Shown piece after piece: positions 1 to 7,956 of a DNA stretch of 64,000 nt; positions within the stretch are counted from its first letter, which is position 1, and each line of letters starts with the position of its first letter. Below the pieces are notes generated by a model, which searched no databases, was not told the origin of the DNA, and saw only the letters and a list, made by a program, of their open reading frames with translations. A program made the position numbers and the translations under genes. This DNA is from JABJOE01 sp964344145 (lineage in GTDB: Bacteria; Patescibacteriota; Patescibacteriia; UBA9934), in assembly GCA_964344145.1 (NCBI GenBank), contig CAYFME010000004.1, positions 1 through 64,000 of the forward strand. The letters run 5' to 3'.

Positions 1-38
1 CAAAACTACCTTAGACAAAGATGGCGAGGTCCGCTTTT

Positions 39-68
39 CAAGGTTCGACCTTGAAAGGGGGACCTTGG
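39..68. repeat. Twin-hairpin palindromic element, family 2 (diverged copy)
   Basis: Two short inverted repeats in tandem, CAAGGTTCGACCTTG followed by a decayed second arm pair ending in GACCTTGG. The same layout occurs, better preserved, at 16387-16418 and 34166-34197. It lies upstream of the promoter of the first small gene. Confidence 0.5.
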
Positions 69-93
69 TTTGTTCAACTTTGGATTGGGGATT

Positions 94-122
94 TTGACCG
101 TTCGGATCCTGTTCATTACAAT
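94..122 (+). promoter_or_regulatory. Sigma-70-type promoter of the first small gene
   Basis: TTGACC at 94-99, a 17-nt spacer and TACAAT at 117-122. The expected transcription start falls at about 130, next to the ATG codons at 133 and 136, so the gene is probably leaderless. Confidence 0.6.
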
Positions 123-132
123 GAGTTACCCT

Positions 133-306
133 ATGATGAAGCGAAAGATTATCAACATCGGTCACGTTATTTGCGCTGCTGTTCGCAAGCTTTCGGGATC
201 ACAAAAGAGTTCGTTACGAGAAGGGGTTGATCCGAAGACGATGGAGATCGTTGAAGAGATTTTAAAAGAAGATCACGAGCTGTTGAAAAAATTGGCTGAC
301 TCGTAG
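133..306 (+). CDS. Small hypothetical protein (57 aa)
   Basis: Unrecognised 57-residue protein. The frame is open upstream (an ATG lies at 121), but that ATG overlaps the -10 box, so I place the start at the double ATG at 133/136, about 10 nt below TACAAT. The N-terminal third is basic with a short hydrophobic stretch; the C-terminal half is acidic and probably helical (EEILKEDHELLKKL). There is no signal peptide or known motif. Base composition is that of the conserved genes. It could be a short regulator, but nothing in the sequence shows a role. Confidence 0.5.
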   Translation: MMKRKIINIGHVICAAVRKLSGSQKSSLREGVDPKTMEIVEEILKEDHELLKKLADS

Positions 307-380
307 CATGGTAAGTAAAGAGCATGGCTTGGAAGACATCGCTTCGTGGCTGAAGGGGTATTGTTCATAAAAGCACGAGA

Positions 381-415
381 CCCCGCGCACGCGAGGGCGA
401 GGCAGAGTCACGGGG
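381..415 (-). terminator. Possible hairpin after the 234-aa GC-rich gene
   Basis: CCCCG and CGGGG arms enclose a GC-rich loop, followed on the minus strand by a short T-rich stretch. It is weaker than the hairpins after the other GC-rich genes. Confidence 0.35.
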
Positions 416-434
416 ACGAGTTATACTCAGTCGG

Positions 435-1139
435 TCAGGTGGGAAGTCTGAGGTGCATCTCCACCACGAGCTGGTTGTCTCGCTTGGTGAAGCGGCGGCG
501 GGGGCGGTCGATGTCTAGGATGTCGCAGGCTAGCACGATGAGCCTGAGCGCGACGTACTCGGCAGGCAGCCGCAGCCACTGCTCGAACTCCTCGGGATCG
601 GGCATGTGCAGCCGGTGGATCTCGACCTCTCCTTCGGCGAACCGCTTCGAGAATTTGCATCCACGATCCGCTACCCACGAGATGACGAGCGCGTCGTCGG
701 TGTGACCGATTGTCACGGCCGTCCCCCGGCACGAGCTGAAGAGCGCGTGTTCGATCGCGAAGCGCAGCATGATGCGCAGCGGCGTGGAGATCATCACCAT
801 CCAGCGATCGAGCTGGGTGTAGTTGACCTCCGTGTGAAGCTCCATGACCTCCATGCGCTGGTTCAGGTAGTACCAGTCCGCGAGGATGTTGCCCACCACC
901 AGGCCGATGCAGTCCGTCTCCCGCAAAGAGCCTGTCTCCCGCCCGTAGGCTTGTTGAAGCCGTTTCACTCCCCCCAGAAGATGTAGGGCGGCCTCCACAT
1001 CGGGCGTGTCTCTTTGAAGTAGGCGCCAGGCGAGAACCGGATCGCCTTCCTTCCCCTGCTGGCGATGGCTCCAGTTGCTGAAGTAGCATGACAGGAAATC
1101 GTCCATGAGCTCGGCCATAGAACGCGCGCTGTTTCCCAT
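435..1139 (-). CDS. GC-rich orphan protein with possible degenerate histidine-kinase-like ATPase fold (234 aa)
   Basis: Hypothetical protein of clearly higher GC than ileS beside it. The start is the ATG at 1139, preceded by GAGAGG at a normal distance; an upstream in-frame ATG at 1172 overlaps the likely -10 box. Residues about 20-75 look helical. The region around IMLRFAIEHALF could be an N-box, VADRGC the G1 box (usually DNG.G) and LRLIVLACDILD the last helix of a HATPase_c domain. The usual phospho-acceptor His and glycine-rich lid are not evident, so this may be an anti-sigma-like or dead kinase, or unrelated. Single-gene unit with its own promoter region. Function unknown. Confidence 0.6.
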   Translation of the reverse strand: MGNSARSMAELMDDFLSCYFSNWSHRQQGKEGDPVLAWRLLQRDTPDVEAALHLLGGVKRLQQAYGRETGSLRETDCIGLVVGNILADWYYLNQRMEVMELHTEVNYTQLDRWMVMISTPLRIMLRFAIEHALFSSCRGTAVTIGHTDDALVISWVADRGCKFSKRFAEGEVEIHRLHMPDPEEFEQWLRLPAEYVALRLIVLACDILDIDRPRRRFTKRDNQLVVEMHLRLPT

Positions 1140-1171
1140 GATAACCTCTCGGATGAGCATCTTTTTTACCA

Positions 1172-1201
1172 TTTATAGGAAGGTACGTCAATTATTGACG
1201 T
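1172..1201 (-). promoter_or_regulatory. Promoter region with perfect 17-bp dyad
   Basis: On the minus strand a TATAAA box (1172-1177) lies below a perfect inverted repeat, ACGTCAATTATTGACGT (1185-1201), with 8-bp arms and a 1-nt centre. The dyad sits where a -35 element would be, so it looks like an operator for the 234-aa gene. Confidence 0.45.
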
Positions 1202-1283
1202 CCTTTCTGATCTCCGCTAAGCTCTCCTTGGTATGAAATCCGTGCAAATTATCGCTGGAAGCATTATTATTCGCTCATAACGA

Positions 1284-1331
1284 GCGGGTTTTTCGGCGAT
1301 GGAGCATCAAGAAACCCGCTTAAAGGCGGGT
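1284..1331 (+). promoter_or_regulatory. Mutually exclusive hairpins upstream of ileS
   Basis: GCGGGTTT (1284-1291) can pair with AAACCCGC (1312-1319), and part of that same segment can pair instead with GCGGGT (1326-1331). This arrangement is typical of attenuators. No T-box signature sequence is visible. A TATTTA box (1331-1336) 8 nt before the ileS ATG could also drive a leaderless transcript, in which case the hairpin would simply end an upstream RNA. Confidence 0.35.
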
Positions 1332-1344
1332 ATTTATCATCTAA

Positions 1345-4275
1345 ATGAATATGGCAGACCGACAAACACATTCTGATCTTGAAAAGCGCGTCCAGGATTA
1401 CTGGGACGAGCATTCTTGCTTTCAAAAGTCGATCGAGCAACGCAGTGAGGGAAATCCATACGTGTTTTATGACGGCCCGCCGTTTGCGACCGGGCTACCT
1501 CACTATGGTCACATGGTACCAACGCTCATGAAGGACGTGGTGCCACGCTTTTGGACCATGAAGGGATTTCGTGTGGAGCGTAAATGGGGTTGGGACTGTC
1601 ACGGATTGCCGATTGAGAATTTGGTTGAGAAGGAGCATGACATGTCATCTAAAAAGGATATTGAAGAGATGGGGGTCGCAGCCTTTAATGATGCCTGCCG
1701 ATCAAAGGTATTGATGTATGTAGATGATTGGAAGGTCTTTATCCGTCGTATCGGTCGATGGGTGGACATGGAGAACGACTACAAGACCATGGACCTCAAC
1801 TTTATGGAGTCCGTGTGGTGGGTCTTCAAGCAGATCTGGGAGAAGGACATGATCTATGAAGCGTTCAAGTCCATGCATGTGTGTCCGCGTTGCGAGACGG
1901 TGCTTTCGCAGTCCGAGGTTTCGCAGGGGTATGAGGACGTTGAAGATGCTTCTGTCATCTGGCGTTTCCCACTAGTCGGAGAAGAAAGGACGTCGTTGTT
2001 GGCCTGGACAACGACGCCGTGGAGTTCCGTCTCCACGATGGGTCTGTCGATTGGCCCTGAGTTCACCTATGTAAAGGTGAGGGTGGGTGATGAGATTGTG
2101 ATTTTCGCAAAGGACCGTCTAGAGTTTGTGATGGAAGGTGTCGATGATTACGAAGTGCTTGAGGAGATCCCGGGATCGGATCTTGTTGGGTTGGAGTACT
2201 TGCCAATTGTCGACGATCTTCGTGATCATCCAGATGTAAAACGTAACGATAACGTCTATCGAACGTTTGCCGGTGACTATGTTGAGGTTACGGAAGGAAC
2301 CGGCATCGTCACGATCAACGGTTCTTATGGTGAGATCGACATGGAATCGGCAAAGAAGAACGGATTGCCGATTGTGATGGATGTGGACATGGACGGAACG
2401 TACAATGAGCTGTTGCCTGCGTATCAAGGGATGAATGTTTGGGAGGCTCAAGAAAAGCTTATTAAGGACATGGAGGCGCAGGGTCGTGTCTGGCGAACAG
2501 AGAAATACACGCACAGCTATCCGCATTGCTGGCGCTGTGACTCAAAGTTGCTCAACTACGCAACGACGTCTTGGTTTGTTCGTGTGTCTGAGATGCGTGA
2601 TCGTCTAACGGCATCGAATCAAGGCATTCATTGGGTTCCAGAGAACATGAAGGAAGGGCGATTCGGAAAAGGTCTTGCCGATTCTCCGGACTGGGCGATT
2701 TCACGATCACGTTACTGGGGGACGCCTTTGCCAGTTTGGAGAAGCGAAGAAGGAGAGGTCCTGTGTGTTGGATCGTTAGATGAATTGGAGGAGCTCTCCG
2801 GCGTGCGCCCGGACGATCTTCACAAGCAATTTGTTGACGACATTGTTATCGAGAAGGATGGAAAGACGTATCGTCGCATTCCTGAGGTGCTTGATTGTTG
2901 GATGGAGGCTGGATCAATGCCGTACGCACAGTTGCATTATCCGTTTGAGAATCGAGAGACGTTCGATCGGGCATTTCCGGCTGATTTTATCGCTGAAGGT
3001 CAGGATCAAACACGCTGTTGGTTCCATAAGTTGCATGTCATCTCCAATATTCTTTTTGACATGCCGGCGTTTAAAAACGTCATCGTCAACGGGATCGTTT
3101 TGGCAGAGGATGGCAAGAAGATGTCCAAAAAGTTGCAGAACTATCCTGATCCAATGGAGGTGATGGAGAAATACGGAGCCGACGCTGTGCGATACTATCT
3201 GATGTCGACGCCTGTCGTACGTGCGGAGAATTTACGCTTTGCCGAAGAGGGTGTTGCCGAGGTGTCGCGCAAGTTTATCAACATTCTGCGAAACGTCCTG
3301 TCGTTCTATCAGCTCTACAGCGAGCATGATGATGGACGAGCACCGTCGGGCGAGCATGTGCTCGACCAGTGGATTCTTTCGCGTCTGAACGAGACGTTAC
3401 GCAATGAAACAGACGCGTTTGAAAAGTACGAGTTGATGCATGCGGCGCGAGGTCTGCAGACGTTTGTGACAGACTTGTCGACGTGGTACGTTCGCCGCTC
3501 GCGCGATCGCTTCCGCACGTTAGCCTCCCCCAGCCCCTCCATGACTGGAGGGGGGCCGAACGAAACCCCCCCAGCTATGGGGGGGCAAGGGGGGGCGCGT
3601 GAAGATGCGCTGCAAGCGTTGGCAACATTGCGTCACGTACTCGAAGTCTTCTCGCAGATGATTGCTCCATTCATGCCAATGCTCGCCGAGCAGGTGTATC
3701 AGTCCATTGACGGTGGATTTGAAGGAAGGGATGGTCGCGTAAGTGTGCATCTCACAGATTGGCCAGAAGTTGGAGAGATCGATCAGGCCGTTATCGACGA
3801 GATGGGGCAGGTTCGTGCGATTGTAAGTCGAGCGCTCGACGCGCGAGAAGAAGCAGGGCGTGCCATCAAGCAGCCATTGGCCTCTATGACAGCCACGGTT
3901 CCATCTGGAGCGATCGATCAAGGATATCTCGATGTCATCGCGGACGAAGTAAACGTGAAAGAGGTAGTCGTTGAAAAAGGAGAGTTGAAGGTTGAGCTTG
4001 ATACAGAATTGACGCCCGAGCTCGTGCGCGAAGGTATGCTGCGTGACGTCAGTCGCAAGGTCAACCAGCTGCGAAAGGATGCAGGACTCACAATCAGCGA
4101 TCAAATTGAGCTGTACGTCTACTCTGACGATGAAGAAGTGAAGAAGATGTTTGAGGAGCACGCCGATGCGCTGAAGGAGTCGGCTCTCGCCACGTCGGTG
4201 AGCTTTGAAAAGAAGGACGTAGAGCACGAGAAGTCGTTGCGCAGTTCCGAACACGACATCTGGATCGGGTTCTAA
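1345..4275 (+). CDS. ileS: Isoleucyl-tRNA synthetase
   Basis: Charges tRNA-Ile with isoleucine in the cytoplasm; class I synthetase, 976 aa. The HIGH motif is HYGH at residues 53-56 in the context PPFATGLPHYGH, which is typical of the eukaryote-like (type 2) IleRS. The editing domain follows (TTTPW stretch), then KMSKK at 592-596, then the anticodon-binding helical domain. Residues about 727-751 (ASPSPSMTGGGPNETPPAMG and the next few) are translated from a palindromic repeat also found between genes, set between WYVRRSRDRFR and the next conserved helix. The frame stays open through it. The start follows a TATTTA box by 8 nt, without a Shine-Dalgarno. Confidence 0.97.
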   Translation: MNMADRQTHSDLEKRVQDYWDEHSCFQKSIEQRSEGNPYVFYDGPPFATGLPHYGHMVPTLMKDVVPRFWTMKGFRVERKWGWDCHGLPIENLVEKEHDMSSKKDIEEMGVAAFNDACRSKVLMYVDDWKVFIRRIGRWVDMENDYKTMDLNFMESVWWVFKQIWEKDMIYEAFKSMHVCPRCETVLSQSEVSQGYEDVEDASVIWRFPLVGEERTSLLAWTTTPWSSVSTMGLSIGPEFTYVKVRVGDEIVIFAKDRLEFVMEGVDDYEVLEEIPGSDLVGLEYLPIVDDLRDHPDVKRNDNVYRTFAGDYVEVTEGTGIVTINGSYGEIDMESAKKNGLPIVMDVDMDGTYNELLPAYQGMNVWEAQEKLIKDMEAQGRVWRTEKYTHSYPHCWRCDSKLLNYATTSWFVRVSEMRDRLTASNQGIHWVPENMKEGRFGKGLADSPDWAISRSRYWGTPLPVWRSEEGEVLCVGSLDELEELSGVRPDDLHKQFVDDIVIEKDGKTYRRIPEVLDCWMEAGSMPYAQLHYPFENRETFDRAFPADFIAEGQDQTRCWFHKLHVISNILFDMPAFKNVIVNGIVLAEDGKKMSKKLQNYPDPMEVMEKYGADAVRYYLMSTPVVRAENLRFAEEGVAEVSRKFINILRNVLSFYQLYSEHDDGRAPSGEHVLDQWILSRLNETLRNETDAFEKYELMHAARGLQTFVTDLSTWYVRRSRDRFRTLASPSPSMTGGGPNETPPAMGGQGGAREDALQALATLRHVLEVFSQMIAPFMPMLAEQVYQSIDGGFEGRDGRVSVHLTDWPEVGEIDQAVIDEMGQVRAIVSRALDAREEAGRAIKQPLASMTATVPSGAIDQGYLDVIADEVNVKEVVVEKGELKVELDTELTPELVREGMLRDVSRKVNQLRKDAGLTISDQIELYVYSDDEEVKKMFEEHADALKESALATSVSFEKKDVEHEKSLRSSEHDIWIGF
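3523..3596 (+). repeat. Palindromic element family 1, inserted in frame in ileS
   Basis: Begins GCCTCCCCC and ends GGGGGGGC, enclosing two hairpins: CCCCTCCATGACTGGAGGGG and CCCCCAGCTATGGGGG. The layout is that of the intergenic copies at 19251-19327 and 39132-39208. All reading through it is in the ileS frame and adds a low-complexity Pro/Gly/Ser loop of about 25 residues. Confidence 0.9.
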
Positions 4276-4293
4276 CAGAAACCCCGCCCGAAC

Positions 4294-4335
4294 AAAAATA
4301 CGACTCCGCTGCATTATGCAGGGAGTCATATTTTT
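4294..4335. terminator. Bidirectional terminator after ileS
   Basis: Long hairpin with arms containing GACTCC and GGAGTC, flanked by AAAAATA on one side and TATTTTT on the other, so it can act on either strand. Confidence 0.8.
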
Positions 4336-4430
4336 GAAAACCGATCTATTGTAGCTCGTGATGGCACGAACCTCAATCACCTACTTCCATTAAAGCATCT
4401 TTGTGGTATGTTGTCAACCAAAGAAACCTT

Positions 4431-5255
4431 ATGGATTGGATTTTAGTGTGCCCCAAAAACGATGAAGAGTCCTTGCAAATTATCAAGATCGCAGCGGCGC
4501 TTGGGATTCCGACGCTCGTCTCTGATCAACCGCATGGCGCTCGGCTGTCGCGGGAGAAGAAGCTGCTTGAGCGATTGCGCGAGACGAATGCGAACGCTAA
4601 GAAGATCGCGATCGTGGAGATCCCCGGACCAGACGTTGAGCAGCAACTGCGAGATGCGGGATACGAAGTACAGATCATCGATCATCACCGCTACGACGAT
4701 CTTGATCGCACAAACGACATCAGTTCGCTTGAGCAGTTCATGCAGACGTTTAACATCGATGACGCGCAGCTCAAGGTGCTTGGCTTTGATCCAGCGATGG
4801 TCCGTGGCGTGGCGGCGATGGACCGGGGGTTTTTATGGGAGCTCCGTCGGGTTGAGTCAGATAAGGCCGTGCGTGATCAGGTCATTGACTATTATCGTGC
4901 GTTGACCTTAGAGCTCGGGCCAGAGCGGCGCGCGCGTGAAGAAGAGGTTGCTGCAGAAGCATGGGAGGGTCGTCGAGAGCAAGATGGATTGATTATTGTT
5001 GAAAGTGAAGTATCGGACGTGAGTTTTCGAGACGCACTGTCGTATCTTGTAGCAAAGACCTTTGATGGGCCGCGTGCCGTCGTCATCCGACAAGGGAAAC
5101 GACGCATCTATGTTCAAGATACTGATGATGCACGACGCTTGCATGAACGTTTTGGAGGCTTCCTCTTTGGCGGCGAACGATGTTGGGGGATTCTGGCCGA
5201 CGACGAGCATGTGCTGCCAAGTATCGACGAAGTAGTAAAAGTAGTGTTAGAATAA
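4431..5255 (+). CDS. DHH-superfamily phosphoesterase-like protein (274 aa)
   Basis: Probable member of the DHH superfamily (metal-dependent phosphoesterases acting on oligonucleotides or cyclic dinucleotides). The motif IIDHHRYDD is at residues 82-90, and the C-terminal part contains a glycine-rich GGFLFGGERCWG stretch that may correspond to the substrate-binding DHHA1 region. Other metal ligands of the classical family are hard to place, so the substrate is open. The start MDWIL is chosen over an ATG ten codons upstream because that ATG overlaps a likely -10 box. The next gene follows within 8 nt and may have its own promoter. Confidence 0.7.
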   Translation: MDWILVCPKNDEESLQIIKIAAALGIPTLVSDQPHGARLSREKKLLERLRETNANAKKIAIVEIPGPDVEQQLRDAGYEVQIIDHHRYDDLDRTNDISSLEQFMQTFNIDDAQLKVLGFDPAMVRGVAAMDRGFLWELRRVESDKAVRDQVIDYYRALTLELGPERRAREEEVAAEAWEGRREQDGLIIVESEVSDVSFRDALSYLVAKTFDGPRAVVIRQGKRRIYVQDTDDARRLHERFGGFLFGGERCWGILADDEHVLPSIDEVVKVVLE

Positions 5256-5262
5256 TCTGCGT

Positions 5263-6012
5263 ATGAAGGACTTACGAGAAGTGCTGACAAAATTGGGCCT
5301 CACCGATACCGAGACACGCATGTACCTCGCTATGCTTCAGCTTGGCCCCGAGAGCGTGCAGAATATCGCGCGCAAGGCCGGTGTGTCGCGAACGGCGGCG
5401 TACGACCTGATCGACACCTTGCAGTCCAAGGGGTTGGCGAGCACGTTCCAGAAAGGAAAGAAGAAGTTTTTCAGTGCAGAGGACCCGGACAAGCTTGATG
5501 ACTATTTCAAAGGTCGCATGAGTGAGATGAAAGGGCAGTTGGATGTTCTCAAGCGCTTGATGCCCGAGCTGCGCGTGATGAGCGTGGGCGGTGGACGACC
5601 ACGTGTGCGATTCTATACAGGGGAGCAAGGATTGCGGGCGCTCTTTCGTGACGTGTCATCTGTCAAAAGCGATGAACTGCTGGAAGTGGTGAACGTTGAC
5701 ACAGTGTATGAGCAATTGGACGAGACGCTTCTTATGGACCTGCGAAAGACCGAGCACTTCAAGCATGTGCCACTGCGGGTGCTGATTCACGGAATGCCGC
5801 GTAATGTTGCCTCGGGTGCCAAGGTGCGCGTTTTGGAGAAGGCATTTGGTAGTTTCCAGGGATCGATCTGGGTGTATGCGGATCGCGTCGCCATGATCAA
5901 CCTCCTGGGTGATATTGAAACGGTAATCATTGAGCAGCAGATTTTTGCAGATACCATGCGTGTGATGTTCAATGCGGCATGGGCATCAGCTACGTCACAC
6001 AAATCAAAATAA
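5263..6012 (+). CDS. TrmB-family transcriptional regulator
   Basis: DNA-binding regulator of 249 aa. Residues about 1-70 form a winged helix-turn-helix of the TrmB type (GLTDTETRMYLAMLQLG, then VSRTAAYDLIDTLQSKGL). A short coiled linker and a larger C-terminal domain follow, which in this family binds a ligand, often a sugar; the specificity here cannot be read. A TAGAAT box sits 9 nt before the ATG inside the end of the previous gene, suggesting a leaderless transcript. Its target is unknown; the preceding DHH gene is the nearest candidate. Confidence 0.85.
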   Translation: MKDLREVLTKLGLTDTETRMYLAMLQLGPESVQNIARKAGVSRTAAYDLIDTLQSKGLASTFQKGKKKFFSAEDPDKLDDYFKGRMSEMKGQLDVLKRLMPELRVMSVGGGRPRVRFYTGEQGLRALFRDVSSVKSDELLEVVNVDTVYEQLDETLLMDLRKTEHFKHVPLRVLIHGMPRNVASGAKVRVLEKAFGSFQGSIWVYADRVAMINLLGDIETVIIEQQIFADTMRVMFNAAWASATSHKSK

Positions 6013-6022
6013 GAAGGAGGCA

Positions 6023-6050
6023 GCCCACCCAAGACAGTGCCTGGGTGGGC
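6023..6050 (-). terminator. Hairpin ending the small GC-rich unit
   Basis: GCCCACCC and GGGTGGGC arms, an 8-bp perfect stem with a 12-nt loop. The T-rich tail lies on the minus-strand side, so it probably ends the minus-strand transcript from 6161 and may also block read-through from the TrmB gene. Confidence 0.7.
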
Positions 6051-6160
6051 CGAGAAGAGCTGCTGCGAGTTGTCAGCTGGAGGAAGGTGGGGCATCGAAG
6101 TACAGGGCGGGCTAGCAGCCAGCCATGGGACCTCCAAACACCCCGGCGTCGACTCGTAAA
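6051..6160 (-). other. Short GC-rich transcript, micro-ORF or non-coding RNA
   Basis: A complete small transcription unit: near-consensus promoter above, hairpin below, about 110-140 nt between. A strong GGAGG precedes an ATG at 6126 that opens a frame of only four codons (M-A-G-C, stop at 6112-6114). Either the RNA itself is the product, or this is a leader peptide, or it is the remnant of a larger GC-rich gene. Confidence 0.4.
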
Positions 6161-6161
6161 G

Positions 6162-6190
6162 AGCGTAGCAGCGTCGACTCAATTTGTCAA
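6162..6190 (-). promoter_or_regulatory. Promoter of the small GC-rich unit
   Basis: Minus strand TTGACA (6185-6190), 17 nt, TACGCT (6162-6167). Two direct copies of CGTCGACTC (6147-6155 and 6172-6180) flank the -10 box and could be regulator sites. It overlaps a divergent TAGAAT box (6193-6198) for the HD gene. Confidence 0.65.
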
Positions 6191-6204
6191 GATAGAATGG
6201 ACAT

Positions 6205-7401
6205 ATGTGGGATGCATTTGAAACAAAACAACAGCAGCCGGAAACGGCTTTTTTTGACGCTTGGATTGAGGATGCGGCGCACACGCCCGACATCGTCCGT
6301 GATGTTCGCGACGCCGTTTTTGCCGCTGAGGCTGTCGCTCCTGAGGTGACCATGCTACGTACCACACCGCAGTCCCCGCCCTACCACGCGGAAGGACCGA
6401 TGGTGATTGATCATCTTGAGCGCATGCTGACCGGTCTCTTTGCGATTGTGCAGGGACGATCCCTTTTGCACATCGAAGAGTTTGCTCGCGAACAGTCTTG
6501 GCATCCAATGCTGCATGAGCTTGAGCAGACCATCCGTGAGCAGGCGGCGACGCTCGAGGCCTTTGTGTTTGTCCATGATCTTGCCAAGGCCAGCACGATC
6601 TCGTTTGAATCTCCAGCGGGTTCCGTTGGAGCGGGTGAGGGGTTTGTAAAAGACGCTCGTCTTGATGCTGACGTGCTTTCAACTCGCTACGGCAAGCTTG
6701 TGCGTGCGTTTGAGGCGAGTCATGAGCCGGAGGATGCGGCGATCCTCGTGCAGGGGTTCTATGATCAGCAGCACATTCGGGTGCACTACTATGGACATGC
6801 CTCGGAGGTGATGAATGATCGGTATGATACTGCTCGCGAGGCACTATCTGATCATTTTCGTCTCACCGACAGGGATCGCGAGATGTTGGCGTTGATGGTA
6901 CGTTCGCATATTGATGTTATTAAGTTCTTCAACCATGGACCCGACCCGGCCAAGATGTCCTTGTTGGTAAAGCGGGCGAACAAGGTGGGCTTGGATGGTG
7001 ACGATGTACTCGATCTCCAGCTCGCAGCCTTGCTTTTGGATACGACGATTGGCAGTCTGCGGTACGAGGAGGGTCGGAGTTGGGTCGACGTAGATCCTGT
7101 CGAGGGCTTTTTGCAAAGTGAATTGCACGGAGCGCCAGGTCGGCACCAGCGTCGCGTTGATAGACTTCAGGAGCAGGAGCGTCGTGCACTCAAGGGAGCG
7201 ATGGAGCGTGCTGGGATCGATGCGATGCAGATTATTGAGATGCTGGATCTACCGGTGGGACCAGGACGCGCGCAGGTGTTGCAGGACATTGCGCGACTGG
7301 TTGAGCACGCGAGCACGCCAATTCCTTTGCAGACCTATCCAACGCAAATCGTGCAGGGTATTGCGCGTGCCCGAGCGCTTTACCAATCATCAAGAAGTTA
7401 G
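6205..7401 (+). CDS. HD-domain protein (398 aa)
   Basis: Probable metal-dependent phosphohydrolase. Candidate HD-domain ligands are H in the YHAEGPMVIDHL segment, the HD pair in FVHDLAK, H in HYYGHASEVM and H in RSHIDVIK. Before and after lie helical regions I do not recognise. The start ATG lies 6 nt below a TAGAAT box, so the mRNA would be leaderless. ruvA follows after 12 nt, with its own TAGGTT box. Substrate unknown; the family includes nucleotidases and cyclic-nucleotide hydrolases. Confidence 0.7.
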   Translation: MWDAFETKQQQPETAFFDAWIEDAAHTPDIVRDVRDAVFAAEAVAPEVTMLRTTPQSPPYHAEGPMVIDHLERMLTGLFAIVQGRSLLHIEEFAREQSWHPMLHELEQTIREQAATLEAFVFVHDLAKASTISFESPAGSVGAGEGFVKDARLDADVLSTRYGKLVRAFEASHEPEDAAILVQGFYDQQHIRVHYYGHASEVMNDRYDTAREALSDHFRLTDRDREMLALMVRSHIDVIKFFNHGPDPAKMSLLVKRANKVGLDGDDVLDLQLAALLLDTTIGSLRYEEGRSWVDVDPVEGFLQSELHGAPGRHQRRVDRLQEQERRALKGAMERAGIDAMQIIEMLDLPVGPGRAQVLQDIARLVEHASTPIPLQTYPTQIVQGIARARALYQSSRS

Positions 7402-7413
7402 TAGGTTGTAGGT

Positions 7414-7956
7414 ATGATTGCCTTTCTTGAAGGAACCATTCAGTCCGTCGGACTCGACACGCTCGTCCTGCGCGTAGGCGGTATTGGATATGAGGTCTAC
7501 TACACAGACGTCACCCCAATGGTCGATCAACCGCTGTCGGTGTTTATTTATGATTACATTCGTGAGGATCGTCGCGAGCTTTTCGGTTTTGCTGAGGAGG
7601 GGATGCGCGATCTGTTTGAGCGGATGATTGAGATTTCTGGCATTGGTCCGCGCATGGCGCAGAAGATTCTGCGAGCGGCTCCACGCGAGGCGCTGTACTC
7701 CCACATCGAGCAGGGAGACGTTACATTCCTCACGCAAGTCCCGGGCGTTGGAAAAAAGACGGCGCAGAAGATTATCCTGGAGCTTCAGGGTGTCCTTGTG
7801 CGTGTGGAGCAGATCCCGGCAGGGGATAGCGAGACAGTTGATGCCTTGATGAGTTTGGGGTATGGTCGGTCCGACGCACAGGCCGTCGCGGCGAAGTTGT
7901 CTGCAGAGTCTGTTGAGGATCGAATTAAAGAAGCACTTCAAATGTTGGGTGCATGA
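7414..7956 (+). CDS. ruvA: Holliday junction branch migration protein RuvA
   Basis: DNA-binding subunit of the RuvAB complex, which moves Holliday junctions during recombination and repair. 180 aa, slightly shorter than usual. An N-terminal OB-fold (MIAFLEGTIQSVG) is followed by two helix-hairpin-helix motifs, ISGIGPRMAQKIL and VPGVGKKTAQKIILEL, and a short C-terminal domain that contacts RuvB. The stop overlaps the start of the FemAB gene by 4 nt. ruvB and ruvC are not in the window. Confidence 0.95.
   Translation: MIAFLEGTIQSVGLDTLVLRVGGIGYEVYYTDVTPMVDQPLSVFIYDYIREDRRELFGFAEEGMRDLFERMIEISGIGPRMAQKILRAAPREALYSHIEQGDVTFLTQVPGVGKKTAQKIILELQGVLVRVEQIPAGDSETVDALMSLGYGRSDAQAVAAKLSAESVEDRIKEALQMLGA

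Noticed and set aside
1200..1345. T-box leader for ileS
   Set aside because: No T-box sequence or specifier loop could be found.
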